This document shows, piece after piece, positions 42,007-51,436 of a DNA stretch of 60,226 bases. The stretch spans positions 1-60,226 of the forward strand of contig CANNIA010000020.1 of the NCBI GenBank assembly GCA_947504705.1, written 5' to 3'. Positions within the stretch are counted from its first letter, which is position 1; every line of letters starts with the position of its first letter. Source of the stretch: Paracoccaceae bacterium (lineage in GTDB: Bacteria; Pseudomonadota; Alphaproteobacteria; Rhodobacterales; Rhodobacteraceae). A model generated the notes under the pieces. It saw only the letters and a program-made list of their open reading frames with translations. It did not search any database and was not told where the DNA came from. The translations under genes and the position numbers were made by a program.

Positions 42007-44469
42007 ATGCTGACGCTTTTTCGCTGGCTTATCCGTATCGTGACCGGGGTGATTGGCCTTGTGCTGATTGCCGGGCTGTTGGCCTATTACGTGCTGACCC
42101 GGTCGCTGATCGACTATGACGAGGATTTCACTGTCGCGGGCATCACGGCCCCGGTTGAAGTGGTGCGCAACAACGACTCGGTGCCGCATATCTTTGGCAA
42201 AACCGATGAAGACGTGTTCTTTGCGCTGGGGTTCGTGCATGCGCAGGACCGGCTTTGGCAGATGGTGATGCTGCGGCGCACGGCGCAGGGGCGGTTGTCG
42301 GAGCTTTTCGGCAGCTCGACGCTGAAGACGGATGAGTTGATGCGGCGGCTGGATCTGTACGGCTTGGCGCTGCAATCGGTGAAGGCGCAAGACCCGGCGA
42401 CTTTGCGGGCGCTTGAGGCCTATTCGGCTGGGGTGAATGCCTGGATCATCGAGGTGAACGCGGGCGCAAGGGGGCGCGGCGCGCCGGAGTTCTTTCTGTT
42501 TTCGAACGAGATTTCGGCTTGGGCCCCGGCGGATTCGATTGCGATCCTGAAGCTGATGGCGTTGCAGTTGTCCAGTGCCGCGGAGACCGAAGTGTTGCGG
42601 GCACGGCTGTCATTGTTGCTGCCGCCGGAACGGCTGGCCGATATCCTGCCGGATGATCCGAGCCAAGGGGTCGCGGCCCTGCCCGATTATGCATCCGTCG
42701 TGCCGGGGGTGTCGCACTTGGCTGAACCGCTGGAGTTTGCCGAAGGTTACCTTTCGCCGGTGGCCGAACTTGGCCATGCCGGGGCGTCGAATTCCTGGGC
42801 GGCAATGCCGGACCGGTCAGCCGCGGGGGGCAGTCTTCTGGCCAACGACCCGCATCTGGACCTGACGGCCCCGTCGATCTGGTATCTGGCGCGGCTGGAG
42901 CTGGCGAGCGGAGGAGTGATCGGGGGGACGATTCCGGGCGTGCCGGTGGTGCTGGTGGGGCGCAGCGAAAAGCTGGGCTGGGGGCTGACGACCGCCTATG
43001 TCGACGATCAGGACATCGTGATCGAGGAATTGAACCCCGACAATCCGGAGGAATACCGCACGCCAACCGGCTGGGCGACGTTCGAGGGGCGCGATACGAT
43101 CATCACCGTCAAGGACGGCGATCCGGTCAGTCTGAAGCTGCGCTGGTCGAAGAATGGTCCGATCCTGCCGGGCGGGCATTACGAGTTGGGCTCGATTACG
43201 CCGGCGGGGGATGTGGCGGCGCTGAGTTGGACGGCACTTTCGGGGGCCGATACCTCGATCTCTGGGGCGATGGCGCTGATGAAGGCGCAAGGCATCCCGC
43301 AGGCGCTGGAGGCGGGCAAGCTGATCGTGGCCCCGGCGCAGAATGTGATGCTGGCCGATGGCAACGGGATCGGGTTGCAACTGATGGGGGCAATCCCGGC
43401 GCGGGATGCCGAGCATCCAACGAAGGGGCGGATGCCTGCGCTGGGGTCGGACCCGCATGTGGGGTTCAGGGGGGTGATGGCCTATGCGGAGAACCCGCGT
43501 TTCGTGAACCCCGAAAGTGGGCTTTTGGGCAATACCAACAACAAGACGGTGGACCGGCCGTTTCCGAACCATGTCAGTTTCGACTGGGGTGATACGCAAA
43601 GGATCCAGCGCTGGCTGGTCTTGATGAAGGCGCGCGAGGTGCATACGCGGGAAAGCTTTATTGAGGCGCAGCTGGATACGGTGAACCCGACGGCACGGGC
43701 GCTGCTTCCGTTGATCGGAGCCGATCTGTGGTTCACTGGCGAAGCGGCTCCGGCGGGCACCCCGGAACACATGCGGCAGCGGGCGTTGGCGATGCTGGCC
43801 GAGTGGAACGGCGAGATGAACGAGCATATGCCCGAGCCGTTGATTGCCGAAGCCTGGCTGCGGGCGGTGATGGCGCGGCTGATGACGGATGAGTTGGGGG
43901 CGACGGCGGAGAGTTTCACGGCTGTGTCGCCGGTCTTCATCGAGCGGGTGTTCCGCAATGTCGACGGGGCCTCGGTCTGGTGTGACATTATCCAGTCAGC
44001 GGCGGTGGAAAACTGCACCGATATCGCGCGGATGGCGCTGGATGATGCGCTGCTGGACCTGTCCGAGACCTATGGCCCGGATCTGGAAAGCTGGCGCTGG
44101 GGGGATGCGCATCAGGCGGTGCATGAACATCCGGTGCTGGGGGATGTGCCGTTCGTCAAGTCTTTCGTGAACATCCGGCAATCGACCAGCGGTGGGGATG
44201 ATACGTTGATGCGGGGTGTGTCGCGGGGGACAGGCCCTGCGCCTTATGAGAATGTGCATTCGGCTGGGTATCGCGGGGTCTATGACTTTGCCGACCCGGA
44301 CAGTTCGGTCTTCGTAATTGCCACCGGAGAGTCGGGGCATCCGCTGTCGCGGCATTATGACGATCTGGGCGAGTTGTGGCGGCGGGGGGAGTATATTCCG
44401 ATGTCGCTGAACCCTGAGCTTGCCCGCGCAGCGGCGGTCGGGGTGATGAAGCTAACGCCGGCGGAATGA
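42007..44469 (+). CDS. Penicillin acylase family N-terminal-nucleophile hydrolase
   Basis: An 820-residue protein with an N-terminal hydrophobic segment (residues about 7-31) that serves as signal or anchor. The precursor is expected to self-cleave at the Gly-Ser-type site in AGASNSWAAM, making Ser261 the N-terminal nucleophile of the beta chain. SLLANDPHLDLTAPSIWY and NNKTVDRPFPNH are further family landmarks. Such enzymes hydrolyse amides including beta-lactams or acyl-homoserine lactones; the substrate here is unknown. A quorum-quenching role is possible but unproven. Confidence 0.9.
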   Translation: MLTLFRWLIRIVTGVIGLVLIAGLLAYYVLTRSLIDYDEDFTVAGITAPVEVVRNNDSVPHIFGKTDEDVFFALGFVHAQDRLWQMVMLRRTAQGRLSELFGSSTLKTDELMRRLDLYGLALQSVKAQDPATLRALEAYSAGVNAWIIEVNAGARGRGAPEFFLFSNEISAWAPADSIAILKLMALQLSSAAETEVLRARLSLLLPPERLADILPDDPSQGVAALPDYASVVPGVSHLAEPLEFAEGYLSPVAELGHAGASNSWAAMPDRSAAGGSLLANDPHLDLTAPSIWYLARLELASGGVIGGTIPGVPVVLVGRSEKLGWGLTTAYVDDQDIVIEELNPDNPEEYRTPTGWATFEGRDTIITVKDGDPVSLKLRWSKNGPILPGGHYELGSITPAGDVAALSWTALSGADTSISGAMALMKAQGIPQALEAGKLIVAPAQNVMLADGNGIGLQLMGAIPARDAEHPTKGRMPALGSDPHVGFRGVMAYAENPRFVNPESGLLGNTNNKTVDRPFPNHVSFDWGDTQRIQRWLVLMKAREVHTRESFIEAQLDTVNPTARALLPLIGADLWFTGEAAPAGTPEHMRQRALAMLAEWNGEMNEHMPEPLIAEAWLRAVMARLMTDELGATAESFTAVSPVFIERVFRNVDGASVWCDIIQSAAVENCTDIARMALDDALLDLSETYGPDLESWRWGDAHQAVHEHPVLGDVPFVKSFVNIRQSTSGGDDTLMRGVSRGTGPAPYENVHSAGYRGVYDFADPDSSVFVIATGESGHPLSRHYDDLGELWRRGEYIPMSLNPELARAAAVGVMKLTPAE

Positions 44470-44476
44470 GGGACAG

Positions 44477-44514
44477 ATTCCTTCGAAGGAATTTACAACT
44501 CCTTTCGAAAAGGA
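44477..44514. terminator. Two adjacent hairpins between convergent genes
   Basis: A perfect 16-bp palindrome, ATTCCTTCGAAGGAAT (44477-44492), is followed after seven bases by TCCTTTCGAAAAGGA (44500-44514, stem TCCTTT/AAAGGA). Both contain TTCGAA. They sit between the stops of the penicillin acylase gene (plus) and hflX (minus), so a bidirectional terminator is likely. No long T run follows. Confidence 0.5.
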
Positions 44515-44541
44515 TTGCGCCCGGACCGGGCACGCGTCGCG

Positions 44542-45831
44542 TCAAAGCTCGCGGAAGCGCCTTTCCTGGCGGGCGGTCCAGTGGAGGGTGAGACGGTAGC
44601 CGTCTTCGGTGGCCTCTTCCGCCTCGACGACGCCTTCTTCATGCAGCCAGGCGCGTTTGCGGCCCTCGGCGAAGGACAGCGTCAGGATACGGTCGGTCCT
44701 TTCTTCGTCGAAGGTCTGGGAGATGGCGGCAAGGAGGGAATCAATGCCTTCGCCAGTCAGGGCCGAGATCGGGAAGACGGTGTCACGGGCCTCGGCGCTT
44801 AACGCAAGCGAGGCACGGGCGGAGAGGTCGACGAGGTCAAGCTTGTTCCAGACCTCAAAGATCGGGACTTCGGCGCGTGCGCCCAGCGCGGTCAGGATAT
44901 CGGCCACGTCCTGCGCTTGTTCGGCGGTTTCGGGGTGGCTGATGTCGCGGACGTGGAGGATGAGGTCGGCTTCAAGCACCTCTTCCAGGGTCGCGCGGAA
45001 GGCGACGACAAGCTGGATGGGCAGGTCCGAGATGAAACCCACAGTGTCAGAGGCGATGATCTTGCGGCCAACCCCCCCGTTTTCTGCCGGCAAGACGATG
45101 CCACGCATCGTGGGGTCTAGCGTGGCGAAGAGCATGTCCTTGGCCAGAACATCGGCCCCAGTCATGCGGTTGAACAGTGTAGATTTTCCGGCGTTGGTAT
45201 AGCCGACGAGGGCCACCAGCGGGAAGGGCACCTTGCGGCGGGCGGCGCGGTGAAGTTCGCGAGTCTTTACCACCCGGTCGAGCTGGCGTTTCAGCTTGAT
45301 GACCTGATCGTCAATCGCGCGGCGGTCGCTTTCGATCTGCGTCTCACCGGGGCCGCCGACAAAGCCGAAGCCGCCGCGCTGGCGTTCAAGGTGGGTCCAG
45401 GCGCGGACCAGCCTTGTGCGCTGGTAGGAGAGTGCCGCGAGTTCGACTTGCAGAACGCCTTCACGGGTGCGGGCGCGGTCGGCGAAGATTTCAAGGATCA
45501 GCGAGGTGCGGTCCAGAAGCTTGACGCCCCATTCCTTTTCCAGATTGCGCTGCTGCACCGGCGAAACGGTGCCGTCTATGATGACAAGCTCGATCTCTTC
45601 GGCTTTGAAGCGGGTCTTGAACTCTTCCACCTTGCCGGTGCCGAGGAGCGTGCCCGGCTGCACACGGGCAAGCCGCACGACTTCCGAGCCGCGCACGTCA
45701 AGCTCGGGCAAGGCGGCGGCAAGTGCTACGGCTTCGGCCAACCCATGTTCGGGCAGGCGGCGCGTGTTTCTGGATTTCAGCGAGGGATGGATGACGAAGG
45801 CCCGGGTCGGCTGGGCGGCGGTGTCGCGCAA
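44542..45831 (-). CDS. hflX: GTPase HflX
   Basis: A 429-residue ribosome-associated GTPase. The N-terminal HflX domain includes PGTLLGTGKVEEFK and RTREGVLQVELAALSYQ, the glycine-rich linker GGFGFVGGPGETQIESDRR, and then the G domain with G1 GYTNAGKST, G3 DTVGFI and G4 NKLD. HflX splits or rescues stalled ribosomes under stress. The start is a TTG; no ATG lies between the hfq stop and this codon in frame. It follows hfq by 56 bases, the usual hfq-hflX pair. Confidence 0.95.
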   Translation of the reverse strand: MRDTAAQPTRAFVIHPSLKSRNTRRLPEHGLAEAVALAAALPELDVRGSEVVRLARVQPGTLLGTGKVEEFKTRFKAEEIELVIIDGTVSPVQQRNLEKEWGVKLLDRTSLILEIFADRARTREGVLQVELAALSYQRTRLVRAWTHLERQRGGFGFVGGPGETQIESDRRAIDDQVIKLKRQLDRVVKTRELHRAARRKVPFPLVALVGYTNAGKSTLFNRMTGADVLAKDMLFATLDPTMRGIVLPAENGGVGRKIIASDTVGFISDLPIQLVVAFRATLEEVLEADLILHVRDISHPETAEQAQDVADILTALGARAEVPIFEVWNKLDLVDLSARASLALSAEARDTVFPISALTGEGIDSLLAAISQTFDEERTDRILTLSFAEGRKRAWLHEEGVVEAEEATEDGYRLTLHWTARQERRFREL

Positions 45832-45887
45832 GCGCTGGCCTGCCCTTTCGGACAGGATATCTTCGTCGTCCTGCGGGTCTTGCGTGA

Positions 45888-46121
45888 TCAGTCTTCCCCT
45901 TCATAGAGGCTGATCGGTGCGCCCGGCATGATGGTCGAGATCGCATGCTTGTAGACAAGCTGCGACTGACCGTCGCGGCGCAAAAGCACGCAGAAATTGT
46001 CGAACCAGGTGATCACACCCTGCAGCTTGACGCCGTTGATCAGGAAGATCGTGACCGGAACCTTGGCCTTGCGGACATGATTCAGGAAGGCGTCCTGCAG
46101 GTTCTGCTTGTCGTTGGCCAT
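45888..46121 (-). CDS. hfq: RNA chaperone Hfq
   Basis: A 77-residue Sm-like protein: [37 protein letters not shown] and the Sm2 signature YKHAIST. It forms the hexameric ring that helps small RNAs pair with mRNAs. It lies between ntrX and hflX as in related genomes. The 186-bp gap to ntrX leaves room for its own promoter. Confidence 0.97.
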   Translation of the reverse strand: MANDKQNLQDAFLNHVRKAKVPVTIFLINGVKLQGVITWFDNFCVLLRRDGQSQLVYKHAISTIMPGAPISLYEGED

Positions 46122-46286
46122 TGTTTTTGCCTTGTTTTTAACTGCTTCACTGTCACGTCACCGTCGAGCCCTAAAATCCTGGCGCGAACCTTAACCGTCA
46201 CCGGGAAAGTATGAAGGGGCTTCGGGCGATATTCCAGAGCAAAAAAGCGCGGGGCACGGGTTGGGTCTTCTACAGCGATCTTCAAT

Positions 46287-46305
46287 CCCGTCCGAACCGG
46301 ACAGG
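46287..46305 (-). terminator. Weak hairpin right after ntrX
   Basis: CCCGTCCGAACCGGACAGG folds as an 8-bp stem with one wobble pair and a three-base loop. Its first bases lie just beyond the ntrX stop on the minus strand. No U run follows directly, though a run of six T comes about 40 bases later. It may slow rather than stop transcription into hfq. Confidence 0.3.
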
Positions 46306-46307
46306 CT

Positions 46308-47699
46308 TCAGTCTTCGTCGGTGTCGGCAAAGCGCCCGTTGCGGGCGTGGCCCGCCAGCCCAAGCGATTTCAGCTTACGGTGCATGGCTGAGCGTTCCAT
46401 GCCGACAAAGCTTGCGGTCCGGCTGATATTGCTGCCGAAGCGCGAAATCTGGGTAAGAAGGTATTCACGTTCGAAAAGCTCACGCGCCTCGCGCAGCGGC
46501 AGGGCTGCGATCGCCGCGGGCAAAAGAAGGCTTGGCCGGACATCGGATTTCGGTTCAGCCTCGGGAAGTTCGGCGGGGTCAATCGGGCCGCCGCCATCGC
46601 CAAGGATCAGCACGCGTTCGATGATGTTGCGTAGCTGGCGCACGTTGCCGGGCCAGGGCATGGCTTTCAGCTGCGCCTCGGCATCGGCCGAAAGCTCGCG
46701 CAGGGGCAGGCCTTGCGACTTGTTGAACCATTCGACGAAATGGCGGGCGAGTGCGGGAATGTCATCGCGCCGTTCGGCAAGTGGGGGGACCGGGATCGGG
46801 ACCACGGTCAGCCGGTCGTAAAGTTCTTGCCGGAAGCGGCCCATGCTGATGTCGGCAGCAAGGTTGCGGCTGGTCGAAGAGATGACGCGCAGGTCGATGC
46901 GGACCCTGTCGGTGCCGCCCAGCCGGGTGAACTGCTGTTCGGTCAGGACACGCAGGATCTTGGACTGAGTGCCAAGCGGCATGTCGCCGATTTCGTCGAA
47001 ATAGGCGATGCCACCGTGCGCCTGTTCCAAAAGGCCCATCTCAACCCCGCGGTCGGGGGTTTCGCGGCCGAAGAGCACCTCTTCCATGCGGTCCGGTTCG
47101 ATGGCAGCGGATGCCACGGTCACAAAGGGCGCATTGGCGCGGGATGAGTTCATGTGGATATAGCGCGCGGCCATTTCCTTGCCGGACCCCGGCTCGCCCG
47201 TCAGCATCACGCGGGCGTTGGACTTAGTGACCTTGTCGAGGTTCAGCTTCAAAAGCCGGTAGGCGGCAGAGGTGCCTACCATGTTCGACGAGGTCATGTC
47301 GCGGCGGCGGAAGTCCTGGTTTTCGCGGCGCAGGCGGCTGGTTTCCATCGCGCGCGACACGACGACCATCAGTTGGTCGATGTTGAAGGGCTTTTCGATG
47401 AAGTCATAAGCGCCCTGCTTGATCGCAGCGACGGCGATTTCCACGTTGCCATGGCCCGAAATGATGATGATCGGGATATCCGGGTTGTCACGCTTGACGG
47501 TCTTGAGGATGTCGATCCCGTCCATCCGGCTGTCTTTCAGCCAGATATCCAAGATCATCAGCGCCGGGGGTTCGGAATTGATTGCGGCCATGCAGTCATC
47601 GGAATTCGCGGCCAGCCGGACGGGAAAGCCTTCATCGCGCAGGATGTCGCCGATCAGCTCGCGGATGTCCTGTTCATCGTCGACGATCAGAATGCTCAT
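46308..47699 (-). CDS. ntrX: Response regulator NtrX
   Basis: A 463-residue regulator. The receiver domain has the phospho-acceptor Asp51 in LMILDIWLKDS. The AAA+ domain has Walker A GEPGSGKEMAARYIHMNS and Walker B AYFDEIGDMP. The Fis-type helix-turn-helix is at the C-terminus (ISRTASFVGMERSAMHRKL). The loop between Walker A and B reads GRETPDRGVEMG and has no GAFTGA, so it should not activate sigma-54 polymerase, as in other Rhodobacteraceae. Its start overlaps the ntrY stop by 4 bases. It acts with NtrY in nitrogen, redox and envelope control. Confidence 0.94.
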   Translation of the reverse strand: MSILIVDDEQDIRELIGDILRDEGFPVRLAANSDDCMAAINSEPPALMILDIWLKDSRMDGIDILKTVKRDNPDIPIIIISGHGNVEIAVAAIKQGAYDFIEKPFNIDQLMVVVSRAMETSRLRRENQDFRRRDMTSSNMVGTSAAYRLLKLNLDKVTKSNARVMLTGEPGSGKEMAARYIHMNSSRANAPFVTVASAAIEPDRMEEVLFGRETPDRGVEMGLLEQAHGGIAYFDEIGDMPLGTQSKILRVLTEQQFTRLGGTDRVRIDLRVISSTSRNLAADISMGRFRQELYDRLTVVPIPVPPLAERRDDIPALARHFVEWFNKSQGLPLRELSADAEAQLKAMPWPGNVRQLRNIIERVLILGDGGGPIDPAELPEAEPKSDVRPSLLLPAAIAALPLREARELFEREYLLTQISRFGSNISRTASFVGMERSAMHRKLKSLGLAGHARNGRFADTDED

Positions 47700-49975
47700 C
47701 TTTCAGCCTCCTTGGCCTTGGGGGTGACCCCCATTGGCACATGCGTTCGTGGCCGCTTTCGTGCGGCGCGGGGCAGACGGATTTCCGCCATCGCTCCGGG
47801 ATGGTCGTTGCCTTCGAAGACCGCGGCGTCAAGTAGGGCAAGCGTACCGCCGTGTTCCTCGATGATCTTCTTGACAATGGGCAGGCCAAGGCCGGTGCCC
47901 TTGTCGCGGGTGGTCACATAGGGTTCGAACAGCCGCGCCCGGTCGGGCGGCAGGCCGGTGCCGTTGTCGCTGATGCGAATGACGGCTTCGGTGTCATCGG
48001 CGGACAGCGAGATGCGGATTTCAGGGGTGAAGCCGCTTGGTTTCAACTTGTCCTGATAGGCATCGATGGCCTCGCCTGCGTTCTTGATCAGGTTGGTGAA
48101 TGCCTGACCCAGCATGGTGGCGTCCAGTTCCAGCACCAGCGGGCTGGCGGGGATGTCTTTGGTAAAGCGGACAGTGGGTTGGCCGTTTTCCTGCAGAAGG
48201 GCCGCGCCTTTCAGAAGGGCTGCGATATCGCAGTCGCGGCGGTCGGGTTCGGGCATCCGGGCGAATTTCGAGAATTCGTCAACGATCCGGCGCAGGTCGT
48301 TGGTCTGGCGGATGATGACGTCGGTGTATTGCTCCAGATCCTCATGGTCGCGGACCTGGGTGGCAAACTTGCGCTTGATGCGTTCGGCGGATAGCTGGAT
48401 CGGGGTCAGCGGGTTCTTGATCTCATGCGCGATGCGGCGGGCGACATCGCCCCAGGCGGCCATTCGCTGGGCAGAGACGAGGTCGGTCACATCGTCGAAG
48501 GCCACGACATAGCCCTCGGGCGTGCCATCCTCGCTGCGGCGGATGGACATGCGGACAAGAAGGCTTTCCAGCTTGCCCTTGCGCGTCAGGCGGACCTCTT
48601 CCTGCACGGCATTGCCGGTGCCATCATGGAGCCGGTCAAAGAGCGGGGCAAATTCGGGGACGGCGGCGGCAAGGGGCATGTCGGACTGACCGTCGGCAAA
48701 ATCCAGAAGCTTTTCAGCAGCGCGGTTCACAAAGTCTATGTCGCCATCACGGTCCAGACCGATGACCCCGGCGGTGACGTTGGAGAGCACGGAATCGAAC
48801 AGGCGGCGGCGCAGTTCGGTCTGGCGGTGGCCGTCGATCAGCGCCTCGCGCTGGCCCTTCAACTGGCGGGTCATCTGGTTGAACAGGCGGCCAAGCGAGG
48901 CGATTTCATCGTCGCCGTCCTCTTCCACAACCTGCACGTCAAGATCGCCTTCGCCGACACGTTCCGCCGCCCCCGCCAGCCGCCCGACGGGCCGCGAGAG
49001 GCGTTCGGCGAACCACAGGCCCAGCCAGACGGCGGCAAGGATCAGAATCAAGGCAAAGCCGATGTAGATCAGGCCGAAGTTGAACAGAAGCCTGCCGCGT
49101 TCCGATTCAAGCTGGTTGTAAAGCTGGACTGTTTGCTGCGTTTCATCAAGGAGAAGCAAGATCGAGCCATCGACCTGACGCGTCACATAGAGGTAGCGGT
49201 CGGTATAGGCGTTCAGGAAGATCAGGGCGCGAAATTCGTTGTTGGCCCAATCAGGGATCAGCACCGTGTTGCCTTCGCGGGCAAGGCGAAGCTGTTCTTC
49301 GGTCACGGGCTCGAAGTCGAAAAGATAGGACTTCTCGCCCCTGGTTTTCAGCGCGCCAGTGCCATCGACAAGATAGGCTTCCTTTAGCCCGCGCTGGATC
49401 ACGGCCTGCGCCTGCGTCAGGATTGGACGCACCTGATCGTCACGCAGGAAGGCCGATTGCTGTTTGGCCTTGTTCAGAAAGCCGGCCAGCGTATCGGCAT
49501 CAGCGGCGAGATCGTCACGCTGCACTGCCTCATAGGCCTGCGCCGCGGAGAGTGACGAACCGACGACTGAACGGACGCGTTCGGAAAACCAGCCTTCAAG
49601 CCCGATGTTGATGGATAGGACCGCGAAGACGGCGACCAGCACGGTCGGGATCAGCGCGATCAGCATGAAGACGCCGGAAAGCCGCATATGAAGCCGCGAC
49701 CCCGCGGAGCGTGACCGGCGGTCGGCAATCAACCGGATAACGCGGGCAAGGACCAGTGCCGCAATGACAAGGATATAGATCAGGTCGGCCAGCAGGATCA
49801 GCCGCAGCGTGGGCGAGCCTGCGTCCAAGCTGAAGGGACCCATCGCAAGGAAGGTGGCAACGGCCAGAACCGGGCCAAGGAAGACAAGGCCAAGCGTCAT
49901 GGCGGTCTGCACCCGACGGTGCCGACGCAGGCGCGACAGACGTGCCCAGATATCCTTGTGAATAGCGCGTTCCAA
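47696..49975 (-). CDS. ntrY: Sensor histidine kinase NtrY
   Basis: A 759-residue membrane kinase. Three hydrophobic segments lie in the first 130 residues, a periplasmic region follows, and a fourth segment near residue 310-335 leads into a HAMP linker (SRPVGRLAGAAERVGEGDL). Then come a PAS domain, the H box [18 protein letters not shown] box FTNLIKNAGEA, and G boxes ISDNGTGLPPD and KGTGLGLPIVKK. It phosphorylates NtrX. Length and domain order are normal for the family. Confidence 0.95.
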   Translation of the reverse strand: MERAIHKDIWARLSRLRRHRRVQTAMTLGLVFLGPVLAVATFLAMGPFSLDAGSPTLRLILLADLIYILVIAALVLARVIRLIADRRSRSAGSRLHMRLSGVFMLIALIPTVLVAVFAVLSINIGLEGWFSERVRSVVGSSLSAAQAYEAVQRDDLAADADTLAGFLNKAKQQSAFLRDDQVRPILTQAQAVIQRGLKEAYLVDGTGALKTRGEKSYLFDFEPVTEEQLRLAREGNTVLIPDWANNEFRALIFLNAYTDRYLYVTRQVDGSILLLLDETQQTVQLYNQLESERGRLLFNFGLIYIGFALILILAAVWLGLWFAERLSRPVGRLAGAAERVGEGDLDVQVVEEDGDDEIASLGRLFNQMTRQLKGQREALIDGHRQTELRRRLFDSVLSNVTAGVIGLDRDGDIDFVNRAAEKLLDFADGQSDMPLAAAVPEFAPLFDRLHDGTGNAVQEEVRLTRKGKLESLLVRMSIRRSEDGTPEGYVVAFDDVTDLVSAQRMAAWGDVARRIAHEIKNPLTPIQLSAERIKRKFATQVRDHEDLEQYTDVIIRQTNDLRRIVDEFSKFARMPEPDRRDCDIAALLKGAALLQENGQPTVRFTKDIPASPLVLELDATMLGQAFTNLIKNAGEAIDAYQDKLKPSGFTPEIRISLSADDTEAVIRISDNGTGLPPDRARLFEPYVTTRDKGTGLGLPIVKKIIEEHGGTLALLDAAVFEGNDHPGAMAEIRLPRAARKRPRTHVPMGVTPKAKEAER

Positions 49976-50071
49976 CCGAATCCGCCCCCTGATCGGGGAT
50001 CATTTCATCGATGACCACCATATCTTGATGCGAGGCGGGGTGAAACCCAAAAGACACAACCTGTGGCGGGC

Positions 50072-51436
50072 TTACATCAACTTGCGGCGGCGGCTGACGC
50101 GGATGTCCAGTTCGGTGATCTTCTTGCGCAACGTGTTGCGGTTGATGCCCAGAAGGTCGGCGCATTTGGCCTGGTTTCCGGCGGTGGCATCCAGCGCGAT
50201 TTCGATCAGCGGAATCTCCATCTCGCGCAGGATGCGCTGATAGACGCCGGGGGGCGGAAGCTGGCCGCCATGCAGGTCGAAATAGCGCTGCAGGTGGCGC
50301 GCGACCGAGGCGGAGAGGCGTTCGCCATCGGCCATGCCCACGCGGGCTTCGGTCGCGGGTTGCTGGCCAAGGATCTGCTCAACCTCGGCCCTTGCGATTT
50401 CGGCCTCATGGGCGGTGACCAGCAGGCGGCGGATGGTGTTTTCCAACTGCCGCACATTGCCGGGCCAGGAATAGGCGCGGATAAGGTCGGTCGCCCCCGG
50501 TGAAAGGCGGCGGATCGTGCCAAGGTCACGCTCGCCCTTGGCCAAGAAATGTTCGGCCAGAAGGGGGATATCCTCGACCCGTTCGCGTAAGGAGGGGACA
50601 TGGATTGCGACGCCGCCGAGACGGTAGAAAAGATCTTGACGGACTTGTCCGGCTTGCATCCGGGCGGCAAGGTCGGTCTGGCTGGTGGCCATGACCCTTG
50701 GGGCCTTGTCGCCCAGCATGTCCAGCATACGGACCACGCGGGCCTGGGTGTCGGCGTCGTAGTCGGCGATTTCGTCAAAAGTGATCGAGCCGCCACGGGC
50801 TTTGGCAAGCAGGGTCGCGGGGCCGTCGATGCCAGCCAAGTCACTGGCTTGGGCCACGACGAAAGGCAGCGTCCGGCGGTCAGAGAAATCATGGATCGCG
50901 CGGGCGATCAGGGATTTTCCGGTGCCCGACTCTCCGGTGATCAGGACAGGCAGATCGGCGTTCATCACGCGGGCGACCAGCCGGTACAGCGCCTGCATCG
51001 CCGGGGTGCGACCGACCAGCGGCAGGTCGTCAGCGGGTTCGCGCGCGGGGGTCGGGGCGGCAGGGATGCGGCGTTTTTGTTCCAGCGCCTTGGCCGAACG
51101 CTTCATCAGGTCCGGCAGGTCGAAGGGTTTCGGGAGATAGTCGAACGCCTCGGCCTCGGCCGCCTGAATGGCGGTCATGATCGTGTTTTGCGCCGAGATC
51201 ACGATGACCGGCAGGCCGGGGCGCAGCTTGGCGATGCGGGGCAAGGCGTCAAGGCCGTTGCCATCGGGCATGATCACGTCACTGATGACAAGGTCGCCCT
51301 TCCCCTCTTCGACCCAGCGCATCAGCGTCATCAGGGACGAGGTCGCATGCACCTTGCAGCCCGCGCGGGTCAGGGCCTGGGTCAGCACGGTGCGGATCGT
51401 GCGGTCATCATCGGCGACAAGGACGGTGCCATCCAT
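50072..51436 (-). CDS. ntrC: Nitrogen regulator NtrC (sigma-70 type, no GAFTGA)
   Basis: A 454-residue regulator with receiver Asp53 ([13 protein letters not shown]), AAA+ Walker [19 protein letters not shown] and Walker [12 protein letters not shown], and a C-terminal Fis helix-turn-helix ([20 protein letters not shown]). Between the Walker motifs the sequence runs [18 protein letters not shown] with no GAFTGA loop. NtrC of Rhodobacter capsulatus is known to lack this loop and to work with sigma-70 polymerase. The start overlaps the ntrB stop by one base. Targets would include nitrogen assimilation and fixation genes. Confidence 0.95.
   Translation of the reverse strand: MDGTVLVADDDRTIRTVLTQALTRAGCKVHATSSLMTLMRWVEEGKGDLVISDVIMPDGNGLDALPRIAKLRPGLPVIVISAQNTIMTAIQAAEAEAFDYLPKPFDLPDLMKRSAKALEQKRRIPAAPTPAREPADDLPLVGRTPAMQALYRLVARVMNADLPVLITGESGTGKSLIARAIHDFSDRRTLPFVVAQASDLAGIDGPATLLAKARGGSITFDEIADYDADTQARVVRMLDMLGDKAPRVMATSQTDLAARMQAGQVRQDLFYRLGGVAIHVPSLRERVEDIPLLAEHFLAKGERDLGTIRRLSPGATDLIRAYSWPGNVRQLENTIRRLLVTAHEAEIARAEVEQILGQQPATEARVGMADGERLSASVARHLQRYFDLHGGQLPPPGVYQRILREMEIPLIEIALDATAGNQAKCADLLGINRNTLRKKITELDIRVSRRRKLM

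Noticed and set aside
42817-43827. 336-codon open frame on minus opposite the penicillin acylase gene
   Set aside because: Arg/His/Pro-rich shadow without start signal or domain.
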